Under the pieces are notes generated by a model. It saw only the letters and a list, made by a program, of their open reading frames with translations. It was not told the DNA's origin and did no database searches. Of a stretch of 60,267 nt of DNA, positions 1 to 8,370 are shown piece after piece. Origin of the DNA: Bacteroidota bacterium (GTDB taxonomy: Bacteria; Bacteroidota; Bacteroidia; Bacteroidales; UBA932); NCBI GenBank assembly GCA_029567375.1, contig JAKQLB010000366.1, positions 1-60,267 on the forward strand, written 5' to 3'. Both the position numbers and the translations under genes were made by a program. Position 1 is the stretch's first letter. The number at the start of each line of letters is the position of its first letter.

Positions 1-202
1 TAGGTGCTTCCTGTCTGGTCACGGGATGGGCATCGTACATCTTCAATACTATTGAATCTGAAAACCAGTAACTGCCAAAGTTCATCAGGACTGATATAAT
101 CAGAGCAATAATGACACCAGTACCCCTCGCAATAAAATAACCTGCTACCATCAAGAGTCCTGAGAGGGCACTCAATAAAAGTATGATCTTCAGTGTGTTC
201 AT
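1..202 (-). CDS. htpX: HtpX family M48 membrane protease, N-terminal part only
   Basis: The reverse strand reads from ATG at 202 off the window edge, giving about 67 residues. They form two hydrophobic segments followed by NFGSYWFSDSIVLKMY, which is the characteristic N-terminal region of HtpX, the inner-membrane zinc protease of M48 that degrades misfolded membrane proteins. The HEXXH active site lies outside the window. A strong Shine-Dalgarno (AGGAGGAG) precedes the ATG, and the start overlaps the end of the upstream gene by 4 bases, so it is the third gene of a coupled operon with the hydrolase and the molybdenum-carrier-like gene. Confidence 0.9.
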   Translation of the reverse strand, partial: MNTLKIILLLSALSGLLMVAGYFIARGTGVIIALIISVLMNFGSYWFSDSIVLKMYDAHPVTRQEAP

Positions 203-675
203 TCTCTTTCTCCTCCTGTCGATAGAGCCTTTTCCAACAGAGCCATTGTCGCCTCGTATATCTTCGGGTCTTTTCGTGCTCTGGCGCCGGCGACATTCAG
301 AATTCGGATGTTGTTTCTCTCGATCCAGGAAAGCAATCTTGCCGCCGCATCAGAAATTGATAATTCCTTGAAGTCGAGATGAATCCAGGGTTTCCGGTGC
401 TGTTTGGCAAACTCCCTTGTCAGTGCCGATCCGCCGGTAAGAAACCCATGGGAGACAATGACGGTCCCGTCGCCTTCCAGGACATTTTTCTCCGTCCGTT
501 TTGAATAATCGGGTGTGGGCATTTCCTGAAGCTGATAATGATCCGGGAGAGTTCCGTCTTCTGTCTTTCGTCCTTTAGGAAGCCAGCCACCATAGGGGAT
601 GTTGTGAGCAATGGCGAAATCAAGGGCTGCTCTGTCCGCGCCGGTTTGTCCACCCGAGATGATCTTGTCGATCAT
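199..675 (-). CDS. Putative molybdenum carrier family protein
   Basis: A 158-residue protein. It opens with KIISGGQTGADRAALDFA and continues with GGWLPKGR and a DGT.I.S pattern, the signature of the 'putative molybdenum carrier' family (Rossmann-like fold related to the TIGR00725/LOG group). Members are usually about 150 residues, so this is full length. The family name comes from an algal molybdenum-cofactor carrier; the substrate in bacteria is unproven. The gene overlaps the hydrolase upstream (ATGA) and htpX downstream, so all three are probably translated from one message. Confidence 0.85.
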   Translation of the reverse strand: MIDKIISGGQTGADRAALDFAIAHNIPYGGWLPKGRKTEDGTLPDHYQLQEMPTPDYSKRTEKNVLEGDGTVIVSHGFLTGGSALTREFAKQHRKPWIHLDFKELSISDAAARLLSWIERNNIRILNVAGARARKDPKIYEATMALLEKALSTGGERE

Positions 676-1451
676 AGTTGATTACCTTCAGATGCGGATT
701 CAAGCCATTCCTGGATATATTCAGTTACGCCCTCCCATCCCGGCTCCAACAATATATTGTGCGCATGATCGGGAAACTCTTTATAGGTTGCTTTTGCCTG
801 GTATTTTCTCGCGATCTTTTTTATCACGGAAGCAGGCAGAATCCTGTCCTGCCCGCCGGCAATGACAAGAACCGGGCAGGTGATCTTAGATTCCTCAACA
901 TAGGTGGTTTCCCGGGCGTCAAAGAACCAGAAGCCGATTTCCCACATGGCTCGTCCTGATTCATATCCCAGCCTGTCGTACAACGCTTTCCCTTCATCTT
1001 CAGGGGTAAGGTTCAGGACTGAATATTTCACGTCTTCATACCTCTGCTTGAGAGGTTTCTTCCAGAACCCGAATTTCATGGAGCGCCAGGTTCCCTTGAT
1101 TGCAGACCATTCAAACATTGGAATACCGGCAGGCGGAGCAGGGCATAAAAGAACCAGGGCACTTCCCAGTCCTCTGCTGCCCAATATCTGCGTGATCAGC
1201 CCTCCCATGGAGTGACCCATGATGACGGGCTTGTCCGGTAGCTTCCTAATCTCTGTTTCAAGGTCATTTACGTAGTCGCTGAGGCTGGTGGTTCCGAGTT
1301 CAGGGTGTGGGGGAGCTTTGGGATCTCTATCATGATGACGCATAGTCGGGGTGATGCAGGTATATCCCTTCTGCTCGAAGAACTGCCGGTAGTTCTCCCA
1401 GATCCAGCCGCCCGCGGTCATGCCGTGAATCATGAAAATCGTATTGGCCAC
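672..1451 (-). CDS. Alpha/beta hydrolase
   Basis: A 259-residue single-domain alpha/beta hydrolase. Visible: the oxyanion-hole segment HGMTAGGW near residue 9, the nucleophile elbow GHSMGG near residue 79, the acid Asp in GGQDRILP near 200 and the catalytic His in DHAHNILLEPGW near 226. Start is GTG at 1451, with AAAGG at a good distance. In the ancestral arrangement the HD-domain gene ended only 9 bases before this start; an IS256-family element now separates most of that gene from this one. Substrate unknown; a small-ester or thioester hydrolase is likely from the fold alone. Confidence 0.9.
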   Translation of the reverse strand: MANTIFMIHGMTAGGWIWENYRQFFEQKGYTCITPTMRHHDRDPKAPPHPELGTTSLSDYVNDLETEIRKLPDKPVIMGHSMGGLITQILGSRGLGSALVLLCPAPPAGIPMFEWSAIKGTWRSMKFGFWKKPLKQRYEDVKYSVLNLTPEDEGKALYDRLGYESGRAMWEIGFWFFDARETTYVEESKITCPVLVIAGGQDRILPASVIKKIARKYQAKATYKEFPDHAHNILLEPGWEGVTEYIQEWLESASEGNQL

Positions 1452-1460
1452 TGTTTGCCT

Positions 1461-1498
1461 TTATCCGAATACTTTTTTTACCTCAGCATTGAATGAGC
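1461..1498 (-). pseudogene. Severed 3' end of the HD-domain gene
   Basis: Reading on the reverse strand from 1498, this short stretch encodes SFNAEVKKVFG followed by TAA at 1461. It is in frame with the HD-domain gene at 2825-3385 once the insertion element and one copy of the duplicated target are removed. It is therefore the original C-terminus, cut off by the element. Confidence 0.85.
1484..1498. repeat. Left copy of target-site duplication
   Basis: CAGCATTGAATGAGC occurs here and identically at 2860-2874, directly flanking the insertion element. Depending on where the ends are placed the duplication is 13-15 bases, longer than the 8-9 bases usual for IS256-family elements. Confidence 0.85.
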
Positions 1499-2860
1499 GG
1501 TAGTGTAAAATATTTTGTGTAAAATTGGAGTAGCCAAAAAGGTAGAAAAAAAGGCGCTTTTCCTTTAGAAGGGTTTTTCCCCAAAAACCTGTACGAAAGG
1601 ATAAAGCGCCATGAAACTGGAAGTAACGGTAGCGGAAATTGCGGAAATATTCAAGGTCATTCAGGAACGACCGGAACAACTTTTTGAGATGATACGTTTG
1701 GATGTACGGGAATCTGTTGGTAAGTACCTGACGGCAATGATGGAAGCGGAATTGACCCAATTTATGGGACGTGATGCTTATGAGCGTGTTGCCGGCAATG
1801 AGAAGTATCGCAACGGTTCCTATCATCGTTCCTTCACCTTGAAGAATATAGGCGAGGTCCAAGTCAAGATTCCCCGTGATCGTAAAGGAGAATTCAAGAC
1901 TGCGGTCATTCCAAGGAGCAAGCAATATGAGAATGAGATTGGCCGTGATTTGGGCGTTCTGTTTTTAGGAGGAGTTAGTACTCGGACTCTTTCTATGATT
2001 TCTGAGCGTTTGCTTGGCCGGAAGATATCGCCCACGGAGATCAGCTCGGTCAATGTGGAATTGTCGGAGGCGGTAGAGCGATGGCGGCAGCGGGATTTGT
2101 CTTGTGAACCGGTAAAATATTTATTTGTGGATGGTGTCCATTTTCCCATGCGCATGGGCGACACCGTTGAAAAGGTGCCTGTTTTAGTGGCTGTGGGGGT
2201 GAAAGAAGATGGCGATAGATTGGTTGTCGGCATGCAATCAGGCGATAAGGAATCTGCCCCTGTCTGGCGTGAATTCTTTAAAGATCTGAAAGCCAGGGGT
2301 TTGGATGCCAAAAAGATTACTTTGGGAATTATGGATGGTTTGCCCGGACTGGAGGCAGTCTTCAAAGAGGAGTTCTCCCATGCCCGCATCCAGCGTTGCC
2401 AGGTCCATGTGGCAAGAAACATACTGGCCAAAGTACCGAAGAAATTCAAGCAGGAAGTGGCAGATGATCTACGTTCCATATTCTACGCCGATACGAAGGA
2501 AAAATCTCTGGAACATTGGAACACGTTCCAACAGAAGTGGCAGAAAGCTATTCCTTCTGCCGTGGAATGCCTGGAACGTAATATTGACGCATGCTTGACC
2601 TTTTTCAACTATCCCTCTGAAGAATGGGTCTCTTTGAGAACCACAAATATCATAGAACGATTGAACAAGGAGTTTAAACGACGGACAAAGGTTATGGAGA
2701 TTGTAGCCGGAGAAGCGGCTTGTTATCGCATCTTGGCATTCATATCTCTGAAAATGGAAATTCATTGGAAATCAGCCCCTCTGGGAAAAGTGCCTAAACG
2801 TTTGCCATTCCTTGATAAATTGGCTCATGAAAATTTTACACAAAAAACTTGACAGTACCC
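1498..2860 (+). mobile_element. IS256-family insertion sequence, complete
   Basis: About 1.36 kb. The ends are imperfect inverted repeats of about 28 bases (left 1499-1526, right 2832-2859), matching at about 24 of 28 positions and sharing the inner block TTTTGTGTAAAATT. The single gene is an intact transposase on the plus strand. The element sits inside the 3' end of the minus-strand HD gene and is flanked by a duplicated target, so it arrived by transposition and looks recent. Confidence 0.9.
1611..2852 (+). CDS. IS256-family (Transposase_mut) transposase
   Basis: A 413-residue DDE transposase of the usual length for IS256. Recognisable parts: N-terminal helix-turn-helix region (about 30-120, with FMGRDAYERVAGNEKYRNG), first catalytic Asp in FVDGVHFPM, second Asp in GIMDGLPGLEAVF, and the conserved TTNIIERLNKEFKRRTKVME carrying the catalytic Glu near the C-terminus. 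The frame is intact, so the element may still be active. Transcription opposes the interrupted operon. Confidence 0.95.
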   Translation: MKLEVTVAEIAEIFKVIQERPEQLFEMIRLDVRESVGKYLTAMMEAELTQFMGRDAYERVAGNEKYRNGSYHRSFTLKNIGEVQVKIPRDRKGEFKTAVIPRSKQYENEIGRDLGVLFLGGVSTRTLSMISERLLGRKISPTEISSVNVELSEAVERWRQRDLSCEPVKYLFVDGVHFPMRMGDTVEKVPVLVAVGVKEDGDRLVVGMQSGDKESAPVWREFFKDLKARGLDAKKITLGIMDGLPGLEAVFKEEFSHARIQRCQVHVARNILAKVPKKFKQEVADDLRSIFYADTKEKSLEHWNTFQQKWQKAIPSAVECLERNIDACLTFFNYPSEEWVSLRTTNIIERLNKEFKRRTKVMEIVAGEAACYRILAFISLKMEIHWKSAPLGKVPKRLPFLDKLAHENFTQKT

Positions 2861-3385
2861 AGCATTGAATGAGCCAACCAGAGAGGAACATTTATCATCA
2901 CTCAACTTTTCAGAAAAGGCATCCGCCAGTTGCTCATAATACCATTTCTGCTTCTCTTTTGGGCGATTGAACCTTTTCCATAGATCATTCCCGATTCTTT
3001 CATAATCTTCACGGATCGATCTGATGTTGTCCAGCTTATCGGCAAGAGATAGAACAAGATGGGCATGGGATGCCTCTTTCTTCAGGTGATTGAGTGTATG
3101 CGCCTTCCGATTTTCCCAAATCCAATCTGATTTGTTCGGCTCCGACACCGACTGGACGAGATCCGCTATCTCATTCCCAAAGACTTCTTGAAGATCATCA
3201 AAGGTGACTCGTGTATCTTCCAGCGTATCATGTAAAATCCCGGCGATGATGACCGGTTCTGAGCATTCCAGTTGGATCAAGGTCTTCGCAACAATCAGGG
3301 GATGCGTTATGTAAGGAATCTTTGTTCCTTTGCGATATTGGCCGGAATGAGCTTTTGTCGCGAATTCGATGGCTTTAAAGATCAT
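2825..3385 (-). CDS. HD-domain (SpoT/MESH1-like) phosphohydrolase, 3' end replaced by IS
   Basis: A 186-residue reading frame. Residues 8-70 show HSGQYRKGTKIPYITHP, then the HD pair in AGILHDTLEDT, and later LSLADKLDNIRS, the pattern of the HD hydrolase domain found in RelA/SpoT and MESH1-like small nucleotide hydrolases. The metal-binding residues are present. The last 11 codons (GYCQVFCVKFS) come from the inserted IS256 element; the native tail was SFNAEVKKVFG, now at 1461-1498. Only the extreme C-terminus is changed, so the enzyme may still work. Start ATG at 3385, 11 bases after the SleB-like gene. Confidence 0.85.
   Translation of the reverse strand: MIFKAIEFATKAHSGQYRKGTKIPYITHPLIVAKTLIQLECSEPVIIAGILHDTLEDTRVTFDDLQEVFGNEIADLVQSVSEPNKSDWIWENRKAHTLNHLKKEASHAHLVLSLADKLDNIRSIREDYERIGNDLWKRFNRPKEKQKWYYEQLADAFSEKLSDDKCSSLVGSFNAGYCQVFCVKFS
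2860..2874. repeat. Right copy of target-site duplication
   Basis: Identical to 1484-1498; marks the right junction of the IS256-family element within the HD gene. Confidence 0.85.
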
Positions 3386-3396
3386 GATAGTCCCTT

Positions 3397-4071
3397 TTAC
3401 TTTTTTATCAAATCATTTGGTGGATAATTCAGCCGGTAAAACCGGATGCGATCCGCCGGCAATGCTTTTCCATCAATCATACTGTCGCCGATGAAAGTCA
3501 ACGCCTTGTTGCTCTCCCATGGCGCAAGCTTTCCCTTCGCCTGTATGGATTGGGGGTAGTAGAAATTGACGACCAGTGACAGGTTATATCTCTTCTCCCA
3601 AGGAGTCTGGATGAAGGGATTCCTTTGACCCTTGTTTGCTTTTCTCGCTGCCTCTTTTGCCATTCTCCAATGCCGAGCATGATCGGGACAAAGAAATGCT
3701 TTCGAAAATGGAGATCTCTTGGAAACAGCCGGATTGAATTGGCCCTTCTTAAAAATTACCCCGTGAGTGCCTTTACCATAAGCGCGTCTCATTCCTGGCG
3801 AGGATTCTCCCAGTCGCACCCGATTCATGACACCCCATGCAATCGCCTCATAAACCATTTGGTCATCAGCAAAACCCGTGGACAGTCCCTCAGCATAGAC
3901 CAGTCTTGATAACAATTCCTGGTCGCTGATGTTTTGGGCCGTTACGATTGATTCAACGCTTGCCTTCGGATCAGATGATAAGCATGCAGGTACGTCTTCA
4001 GCATATGCTGCCCCCGACGAGAGAAGGAGCAGGAATAATGTCCTGACAACGTTCTTGAGCGCACCAGACAT
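3397..4071 (-). CDS. Exported SleB-like cell wall hydrolase (Hydrolase_2 type)
   Basis: The frame is open from 4212, but the best start is ATG at 4071: it follows AAGGAT and begins a clear signal peptide (MSGALKNVVRTLFLLLLSSG, cleavage after AYA), giving 224 residues. The mature part has LLSRLVYAEG, YEAIAWGVMNRVRLG and VIFKKGQFNPAVS, the pattern of the SleB/CwlJ-type hydrolase domain that cuts peptidoglycan. It would act in the periplasm. It follows the YCII gene by 13 bases and precedes the HD gene by 11, so it is part of the same operon. Confidence 0.75.
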   Translation of the reverse strand: MSGALKNVVRTLFLLLLSSGAAYAEDVPACLSSDPKASVESIVTAQNISDQELLSRLVYAEGLSTGFADDQMVYEAIAWGVMNRVRLGESSPGMRRAYGKGTHGVIFKKGQFNPAVSKRSPFSKAFLCPDHARHWRMAKEAARKANKGQRNPFIQTPWEKRYNLSLVVNFYYPQSIQAKGKLAPWESNKALTFIGDSMIDGKALPADRIRFYRLNYPPNDLIKK

Positions 4072-4084
4072 TCCTTTATCCTTA

Positions 4085-4378
4085 TCAATCCTTCCTGAGA
4101 AAGCAGGAAAAGCGTTCATCATATTTTGTAGGAGTAAATTCAATGAATTGATATTCAGCGGCTCCATTGATTGAGAATGGATCATTCTCCATGATCTCCC
4201 GTGCTTCATCAACAGAGCCTACATTGGCTATGAGGACACCTCCTACTCTTGGTATTTGGGCGCCGGAACAGATAAGTTGTGACTTCTTGTAGCAATCATC
4301 GAGAAATTGCCGATGCTCAGCCAGCAGTGCGTCGATTACTTCGAAAGGTTTGATATACTTGCTCGTAATGAGAACCAT
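4085..4378 (-). CDS. YCII-related domain protein
   Basis: A 97-residue protein. The pattern LLAEHRQFLDDCYKKSQLICSGAQIPRVGGVLIANV followed by ARE.MENDPF matches the YciI/YCII ferredoxin-like fold, including the His and the conserved ENDPF segment. Members are small dimeric proteins, some with dehydrohalogenase-like activity; the specific reaction is unknown. Start ATG at 4378 with AGGAGAATA upstream. Likely cotranscribed with the DUF1841 gene before it and the SleB-like gene after it. Confidence 0.8.
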   Translation of the reverse strand: MVLITSKYIKPFEVIDALLAEHRQFLDDCYKKSQLICSGAQIPRVGGVLIANVGSVDEAREIMENDPFSINGAAEYQFIEFTPTKYDERFSCFLRKD

Positions 4379-4420
4379 TATTTATTCTCCTATCCTAACT
4401 CTTTCCAGACCTTGCCGTTA

Positions 4421-4927
4421 TCAATTACTTGTAAACTCCCTTTGAATGACGTTTTGTATTTCCGAAGGATCAACCTTTTTGCATTTTGCCAGCAAGGTTT
4501 TATATCTCTGTTCATCGAAAGGCTTATTGTTCGCGAAAGAAGCAAAGATCATGTTTATCAAAATGGTCATGATCACATGCAGCCCCTCATGTCTCGAATA
4601 TCCCTTCTTCTCTATATGCTCACATAGAAGAGCAGCTTCTAAAGGTGCTTCCGATATAACTTGATCCTCCGCCATTTCATGGAGGCTTATATGAAGAAAT
4701 GGATTGAATTCGTTATCGCTGATATATTCCCTGCCATTAAGGAGATCTTCATTTTCATAATTTTCTTGATACTCCGGATGATTCATGACGATCATGGCCA
4801 GTTTTTGCTCTTTATTGTCAAGCTCATTGAATTTACCTTCCCTAATCATGTTCCATATCTTGTTGATCTTCTTCCGGTAGGTTTGCCGTTTAAGATTCTC
4901 AAATACCTTCGTGAAATTTTCTGTCAT
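4421..4927 (-). CDS. DUF1841 family protein
   Basis: A 168-residue cytoplasmic protein. The segment MIVMNHPEYQ followed by NPFLHISLHEMAEDQV and HEGLHVIM corresponds to the conserved core of DUF1841, a widespread proteobacterial family without known function. First gene of the minus-strand operon running towards htpX; an AT-rich promoter-like sequence (TATTATAA on the reverse strand) lies just upstream of the ATG. Confidence 0.75.
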   Translation of the reverse strand: MTENFTKVFENLKRQTYRKKINKIWNMIREGKFNELDNKEQKLAMIVMNHPEYQENYENEDLLNGREYISDNEFNPFLHISLHEMAEDQVISEAPLEAALLCEHIEKKGYSRHEGLHVIMTILINMIFASFANNKPFDEQRYKTLLAKCKKVDPSEIQNVIQREFTSN

Positions 4928-5098
4928 GAATATTATCCTTATAATATCCTGGTGGGAATCCGCCTTAAACGTGCAATCTAAAGGTTAAGCCTGCCATCAT
5001 CAGAATAGTTGCAGCCAAGCTGAACAAACGAGCCACTGAACCTGCCCGTTGTTAAAGCCAAAGTGATCGCTTCGCTCATTTGCTAAGTTTTCAAAAAG

Positions 5099-5968
5099 CT
5101 AACGTGTCCTGACAAGTCGAAAACCACGATGGTCTTTTCGAAGGCTTGGGAACGAATAGAAGCGAAAAGCTGAACGGCAAACCCAGGCATTCTGATTCCA
5201 GGAACCACCACGACACATACGGAACTTTCCTATGGAAGGTCCTTTTGGATCTGTCACACTGCCGGTGGGATAATTACCCTTCCAGTCTTGGACCCATTCC
5301 CAGACATTGCCGTGCATATCATACAAACCCCAGGAGTTGGGGGCAAAACTGCCAACGCGGACAGTTCTCTGCTGATGCCCTCCTTTAGTGCACCCACTCA
5401 AAGGATAATTGCCGTCATAATTTGCCTGATCGGTAGTTAAACAGTTCCCCGTATTGAAGGGCGTTGTCGTTCCGGCACGGGCCGCATACTCCCACTCCGC
5501 TTCTGTGGGAAGCCGATACTTATCCGTTCCCTCAATACTGTTAAGTTTCTGGATAAATTCCTGGGCGTCATTCCAAGAGACCTGCTCCACCGGGCAATCG
5601 TCGCCGCAATCGCTGAAACGGGACGGATTGCCACCCATCACCTTTTTCCACTGGCCTTGGGTCACCTCTGTAGTCTGCATGAAGAAAGCCCGACTGATCG
5701 TTACTTGGTACTGAGTGGACTCATAGCCGTCACGTCCCGGTTCATCGATAGGTGATCCCATCATAAACGTCCCGGCTGGAATCAGGACAAACTTCGCCCC
5801 AAGGAAGGAACTTGTAAATGTCTTATCTGTGGAAGAACTTGATGGATTGTCTCCCATTACCGAGCCCGTGCGGTCTTCCGGGGCAGCAATCGCAAAACCT
5901 GACGATGAGATGGAAATTCCAATAATACAAATGGTGAAAAGGATCAGATGCCAATTTTTCCTCTTCAT
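5099..5968 (-). CDS. Exported SUMF1/formylglycine-generating-enzyme family protein
   Basis: The frame opens at 6019, but ATG at 5968, after AGGAAAAG, gives a normal signal peptide (MKRKNWHLILFTICIIGISI, cleavage near AIAA). The 289-residue protein carries the full FGE-sulfatase fold: FVLIPAGTFMMGS, EVTQGQWKKVMG, PVEQVSWNDAQEF, RLPTEAEWEYAARAG, GLYDMHGNVWEWVQD and the C-terminal RGGSWN, with FRLVR at the end. True FGEs oxidise a sulfatase cysteine; most bacterial paralogues of this size are of unknown substrate, and no sulfatase lies nearby. Monocistronic. Confidence 0.85.
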   Translation of the reverse strand: MKRKNWHLILFTICIIGISISSSGFAIAAPEDRTGSVMGDNPSSSSTDKTFTSSFLGAKFVLIPAGTFMMGSPIDEPGRDGYESTQYQVTISRAFFMQTTEVTQGQWKKVMGGNPSRFSDCGDDCPVEQVSWNDAQEFIQKLNSIEGTDKYRLPTEAEWEYAARAGTTTPFNTGNCLTTDQANYDGNYPLSGCTKGGHQQRTVRVGSFAPNSWGLYDMHGNVWEWVQDWKGNYPTGSVTDPKGPSIGKFRMCRGGSWNQNAWVCRSAFRFYSFPSLRKDHRGFRLVRTR

Positions 5969-6101
5969 GGTCTTTTCCTGAATTGGACGGTTTGGTTTGT
6001 AAATCTTGATCTTTGCCAACTATAAGGAGATTGGATACCTCTGTCAATGTGAAATGGCTAAGGTAGATGGATGTATTTCCTTGAACAATACGGATACTAC
6101 A

Positions 6102-6133
6102 AAAGAGGCAGAGCCGTTTGACTCTGCCTCTTT
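6102..6133 (-). terminator. Intrinsic terminator after the PsiF gene
   Basis: GAGGCAGAG pairs with CTCTGCCTC across an 8-base loop, followed on the minus strand by CTTTTGT. It lies 23 bases past the stop of the PsiF-repeat gene. Confidence 0.8.
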
Positions 6134-6155
6134 AAATTCAAGCTGGAATATCTTA

Positions 6156-6500
6156 TTACTTTTTCAGACAATCGCTCATGAACTTTTTGCGATCATCACC
6201 CTTGAGCGCCTTTGCTGTTGCTTCCTTATTGCAGGCCTTCATCTTGTCCTGCTGGGTCATTTTCTTGGCAGCGGGTTCTGAAGCTCCTGCTTTGCCGGAT
6301 AGGCAGCTCTTCATGAAATCCTTACGTGCGTCACCCTTCAATCCTTTTGCTGTTGCATCCTTGTTACAGGACTTCATACGCTCCTGCTGCGCCTGCTGGG
6401 CTGGCGATGGCGCTTTCTTCGCATCCTGCGCGACAGCGACGCCGATACTCCCAACGATGAAAGCAAAGACAATAAACAAACTGACGATAACTCTTTTCAT
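6156..6500 (-). CDS. Exported PsiF-repeat protein
   Basis: Start ATG at 6500 follows GAGGAGG; the 114-residue product begins with a signal peptide ending GVAVAQ. Two PsiF repeats follow: MKSCNKDATAKGLKGDARKD (about 40-60) and MKACNKEATAKALKGDDRKK (about 85-105), each with paired cysteines (C..., FM..CL). PsiF is a small periplasmic protein first seen as phosphate-starvation inducible in E. coli; its role is unknown. No Pho-type regulatory site was recognised here. Confidence 0.85.
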   Translation of the reverse strand: MKRVIVSLFIVFAFIVGSIGVAVAQDAKKAPSPAQQAQQERMKSCNKDATAKGLKGDARKDFMKSCLSGKAGASEPAAKKMTQQDKMKACNKEATAKALKGDDRKKFMSDCLKK

Positions 6501-6610
6501 AATTGATGCCTCCTCTTTTTGATAATTGTTCATAAGATCTCCATGTTGTGAGTGGAACTATAGGACAGCGTATTTTGACTGTCAATGCAATCTTAACCGT
6601 AAAAAAGTAT

Positions 6611-7174
6611 TTAATTTTGGATACCCCTCGTTCTTTTCCTGAAATCGGAAGGTCTTTCATAACTTCCGCTTTGCGACCAAATACCTCTTTTGTCTGCCTT
6701 TGCTTCATGTTCTGCTTGGATAAATTCCCTGCGATAGGGCTCTTGCAAGTACTCAATATATGCTTCCGCCATACCGGCCCTGATCATTTCCATGTTGATA
6801 TTCCTGTTGTCCAGCCAGATCATGCCGACCATTCTCCGGTAACGATCAATCGCGATAACATCAATGCGCACATGTTTCATAGAGATCATGGAGGACAGAC
6901 AGTTTATCGATTCCTTGCCGAAGGGCTCTCCTGCTTTGCTTATATGGCCCGTTTTCTTATTGCGCCTTTCTGTTTCGGGAGCATCTATTCCGTACAACCT
7001 GATTTTCAGTTTCGTCCCTTCCGGTGTGATTGCCTGGATAGTGTCACCGTCGGATACCTTGGTTACAGTAGCTATGACAGTTCTTATCGGTGCCGCAAAG
7101 GTAGAGCTTGCCGCTGAACATAATGATATAAAAAGAAATGTCCAAATTACTTTCTTGAGGAAACTGGTTGCCAT
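6611..7174 (-). CDS. Exported thermonuclease (SNase) family protein
   Basis: About 187 residues from ATG 7174, with a signal peptide (VIWTFLFISLCSAASSTFA). The staphylococcal-nuclease fold is clear: VTKVSDGDTIQA with the Ca-binding Asp, KIRLYGIDAPE with the catalytic Arg and Asp, GKESINCL, DRYRRMVG with the second Arg, and AGMAEAY followed by EAKADKRGIW. Catalytic residues appear intact, so secreted nuclease activity is expected. It lies 18 bases after the start-distal end of the HU gene and could share its transcript. Confidence 0.9.
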   Translation of the reverse strand: MATSFLKKVIWTFLFISLCSAASSTFAAPIRTVIATVTKVSDGDTIQAITPEGTKLKIRLYGIDAPETERRNKKTGHISKAGEPFGKESINCLSSMISMKHVRIDVIAIDRYRRMVGMIWLDNRNINMEMIRAGMAEAYIEYLQEPYRREFIQAEHEAKADKRGIWSQSGSYERPSDFRKRTRGIQN

Positions 7175-7192
7175 GGTCAAGGTCGTGAATTC

Positions 7193-7477
7193 TTATTGAC
7201 CATTTACTGCGTTTCTCAAGACCGGTGACGAATGGAAGGTGACAACTTTTCTGGCCTTGATCTCCATCTCCTTACCCGTATAGGGATTCCTGCCAACACG
7301 TTCTCTCTTTGATTTGACAACCCACTTACCAAACCCAGATATATTCACTTTATCGCCTTTACCAAGTTCGTCCTTGATGATGTCAATTACACTTTCTACG
7401 AGCGAGATGCAGTCTTTCTTTGGCAGATCAATTTTTTCATAAAGAACATCTATCAACTCTTTTTTCGTTAATGCCAT
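7193..7477 (-). CDS. HU/IHF family DNA-binding protein (IHF-alpha-like)
   Basis: A 94-residue histone-like protein: MALTKKELIDVLYEKIDLPK, then the SGFGKW core, and the DNA-contacting arm GRNPYTGKEMEI. The N-terminus resembles IHF alpha. Ribosome binding site AAGGGGG lies just upstream. A copy of the short REP-like repeat (7501-7516, reverse sense) sits 24 bases before the start codon. Confidence 0.95.
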   Translation of the reverse strand: MALTKKELIDVLYEKIDLPKKDCISLVESVIDIIKDELGKGDKVNISGFGKWVVKSKRERVGRNPYTGKEMEIKARKVVTFHSSPVLRNAVNGQ

Positions 7478-7500
7478 GCTTTACCCCCTTAAACATTTTT

Positions 7501-7516
7501 TTACCGGCAAGAGCTT
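7501..7516 (+). repeat. REP-like repeat copy in the HU upstream region
   Basis: TTACCGGCAAGAGCTT. ACCGGC pairs with GCCGGT about 30 bases downstream to make a hairpin. See the finding on the dispersed repeat. Confidence 0.55.
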
Positions 7517-7597
7517 CCCAACGTACAGAAAAGAAGAGCCGGTTCGTTATAATATTATTTGCGAAAGATTGTATCGTGAAACAGGATTGTCGGCTTC

Positions 7598-8359
7598 TTA
7601 AAGCTTTTTACCGACAGAGGCAAGATAAATCGTGAACTCATCCTGCCCGTCGATTCTGAGAAGATGGTCCATTGCCTCTTGGTCATAAGCGGCAATAGCG
7701 CATGTCCCGGCTCCGATGGCTTCACAGGCAAGATAAAGATTCTGGCAGACATGACCGGCATCAATGGCGATTACCTTGTGAGCGGCAAGTCCATAGCGCC
7801 ATTCCATCCTATAGGGGATTGTCGTCCAGATAAAGGTTACTGCCGCCACTTCCGGATACTTCTGGCCGAAAACAGCCTGCCGGATTTTCTTGTGAAGATT
7901 TTCTTCGGCAAACTCGAACAACAGTTGGTGCTCAAGGGGAATGTAGCGATAAATTCCTTGATCGAGACCCTGGACGTTCAGGATACAGAGATAAGCTTCA
8001 AAGGCATGGCGGCAGCCCGCAGACGGCACAGTTCTTAAAGCATGTCCGGAATCCATCTTCTTTCTGACCCCCTGAGTAGCCCACAATAGGAAGGACAATT
8101 CTTCAAGAGATAGAGATTGGCGACTATAGGCCCTGCGGCTTTCACGGTTCTTAATAGCCTCTCTCAGACAGATCTCGCCGATGTCCATAAACTGGTCGTA
8201 TTTAAGGAGATCGATTCTTTTTGCTTCTAATGAGTATGGTTTTTCAATTGGGGGAGGTGCAATTCTTTTACTCTGGTCGGTTTGTGAAAAATCTATGACC
8301 TTGCGGATGCCGTCTTTAAGAAACTGTCGGTATGTTTGTATGAAATCTTCTTCGGTCAT
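7598..8359 (-). CDS. SagB/ThcOx-family nitroreductase-fold oxidoreductase
   Basis: A 253-residue protein of the SagB/ThcOx family: NRESRRAYSRQSLSLEELSFLLWATQG at about 80-105 binds FMN, RTVPSAGCRHAFEAYL follows, and AHKVIAIDAGHVCQNLYLACEAIG and ASVGK close the fold. Family members are FMN-dependent dehydrogenases, some acting on azoline-containing peptides, others of unknown substrate. No cyclodehydratase or precursor peptide lies beside it, so a peptide role is not supported. It follows the DUF6933-like gene by 11 bases. Confidence 0.85.
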   Translation of the reverse strand: MTEEDFIQTYRQFLKDGIRKVIDFSQTDQSKRIAPPPIEKPYSLEAKRIDLLKYDQFMDIGEICLREAIKNRESRRAYSRQSLSLEELSFLLWATQGVRKKMDSGHALRTVPSAGCRHAFEAYLCILNVQGLDQGIYRYIPLEHQLLFEFAEENLHKKIRQAVFGQKYPEVAAVTFIWTTIPYRMEWRYGLAAHKVIAIDAGHVCQNLYLACEAIGAGTCAIAAYDQEAMDHLLRIDGQDEFTIYLASVGKKL

Positions 8360-8370
8360 GATTATTCTTA

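Noticed and set aside
1823-2479. A 218-residue minus-strand gene inside the IS element
   Set aside because: Antisense shadow of the transposase frame; composition is Ser/Arg rich as expected of a shadow.
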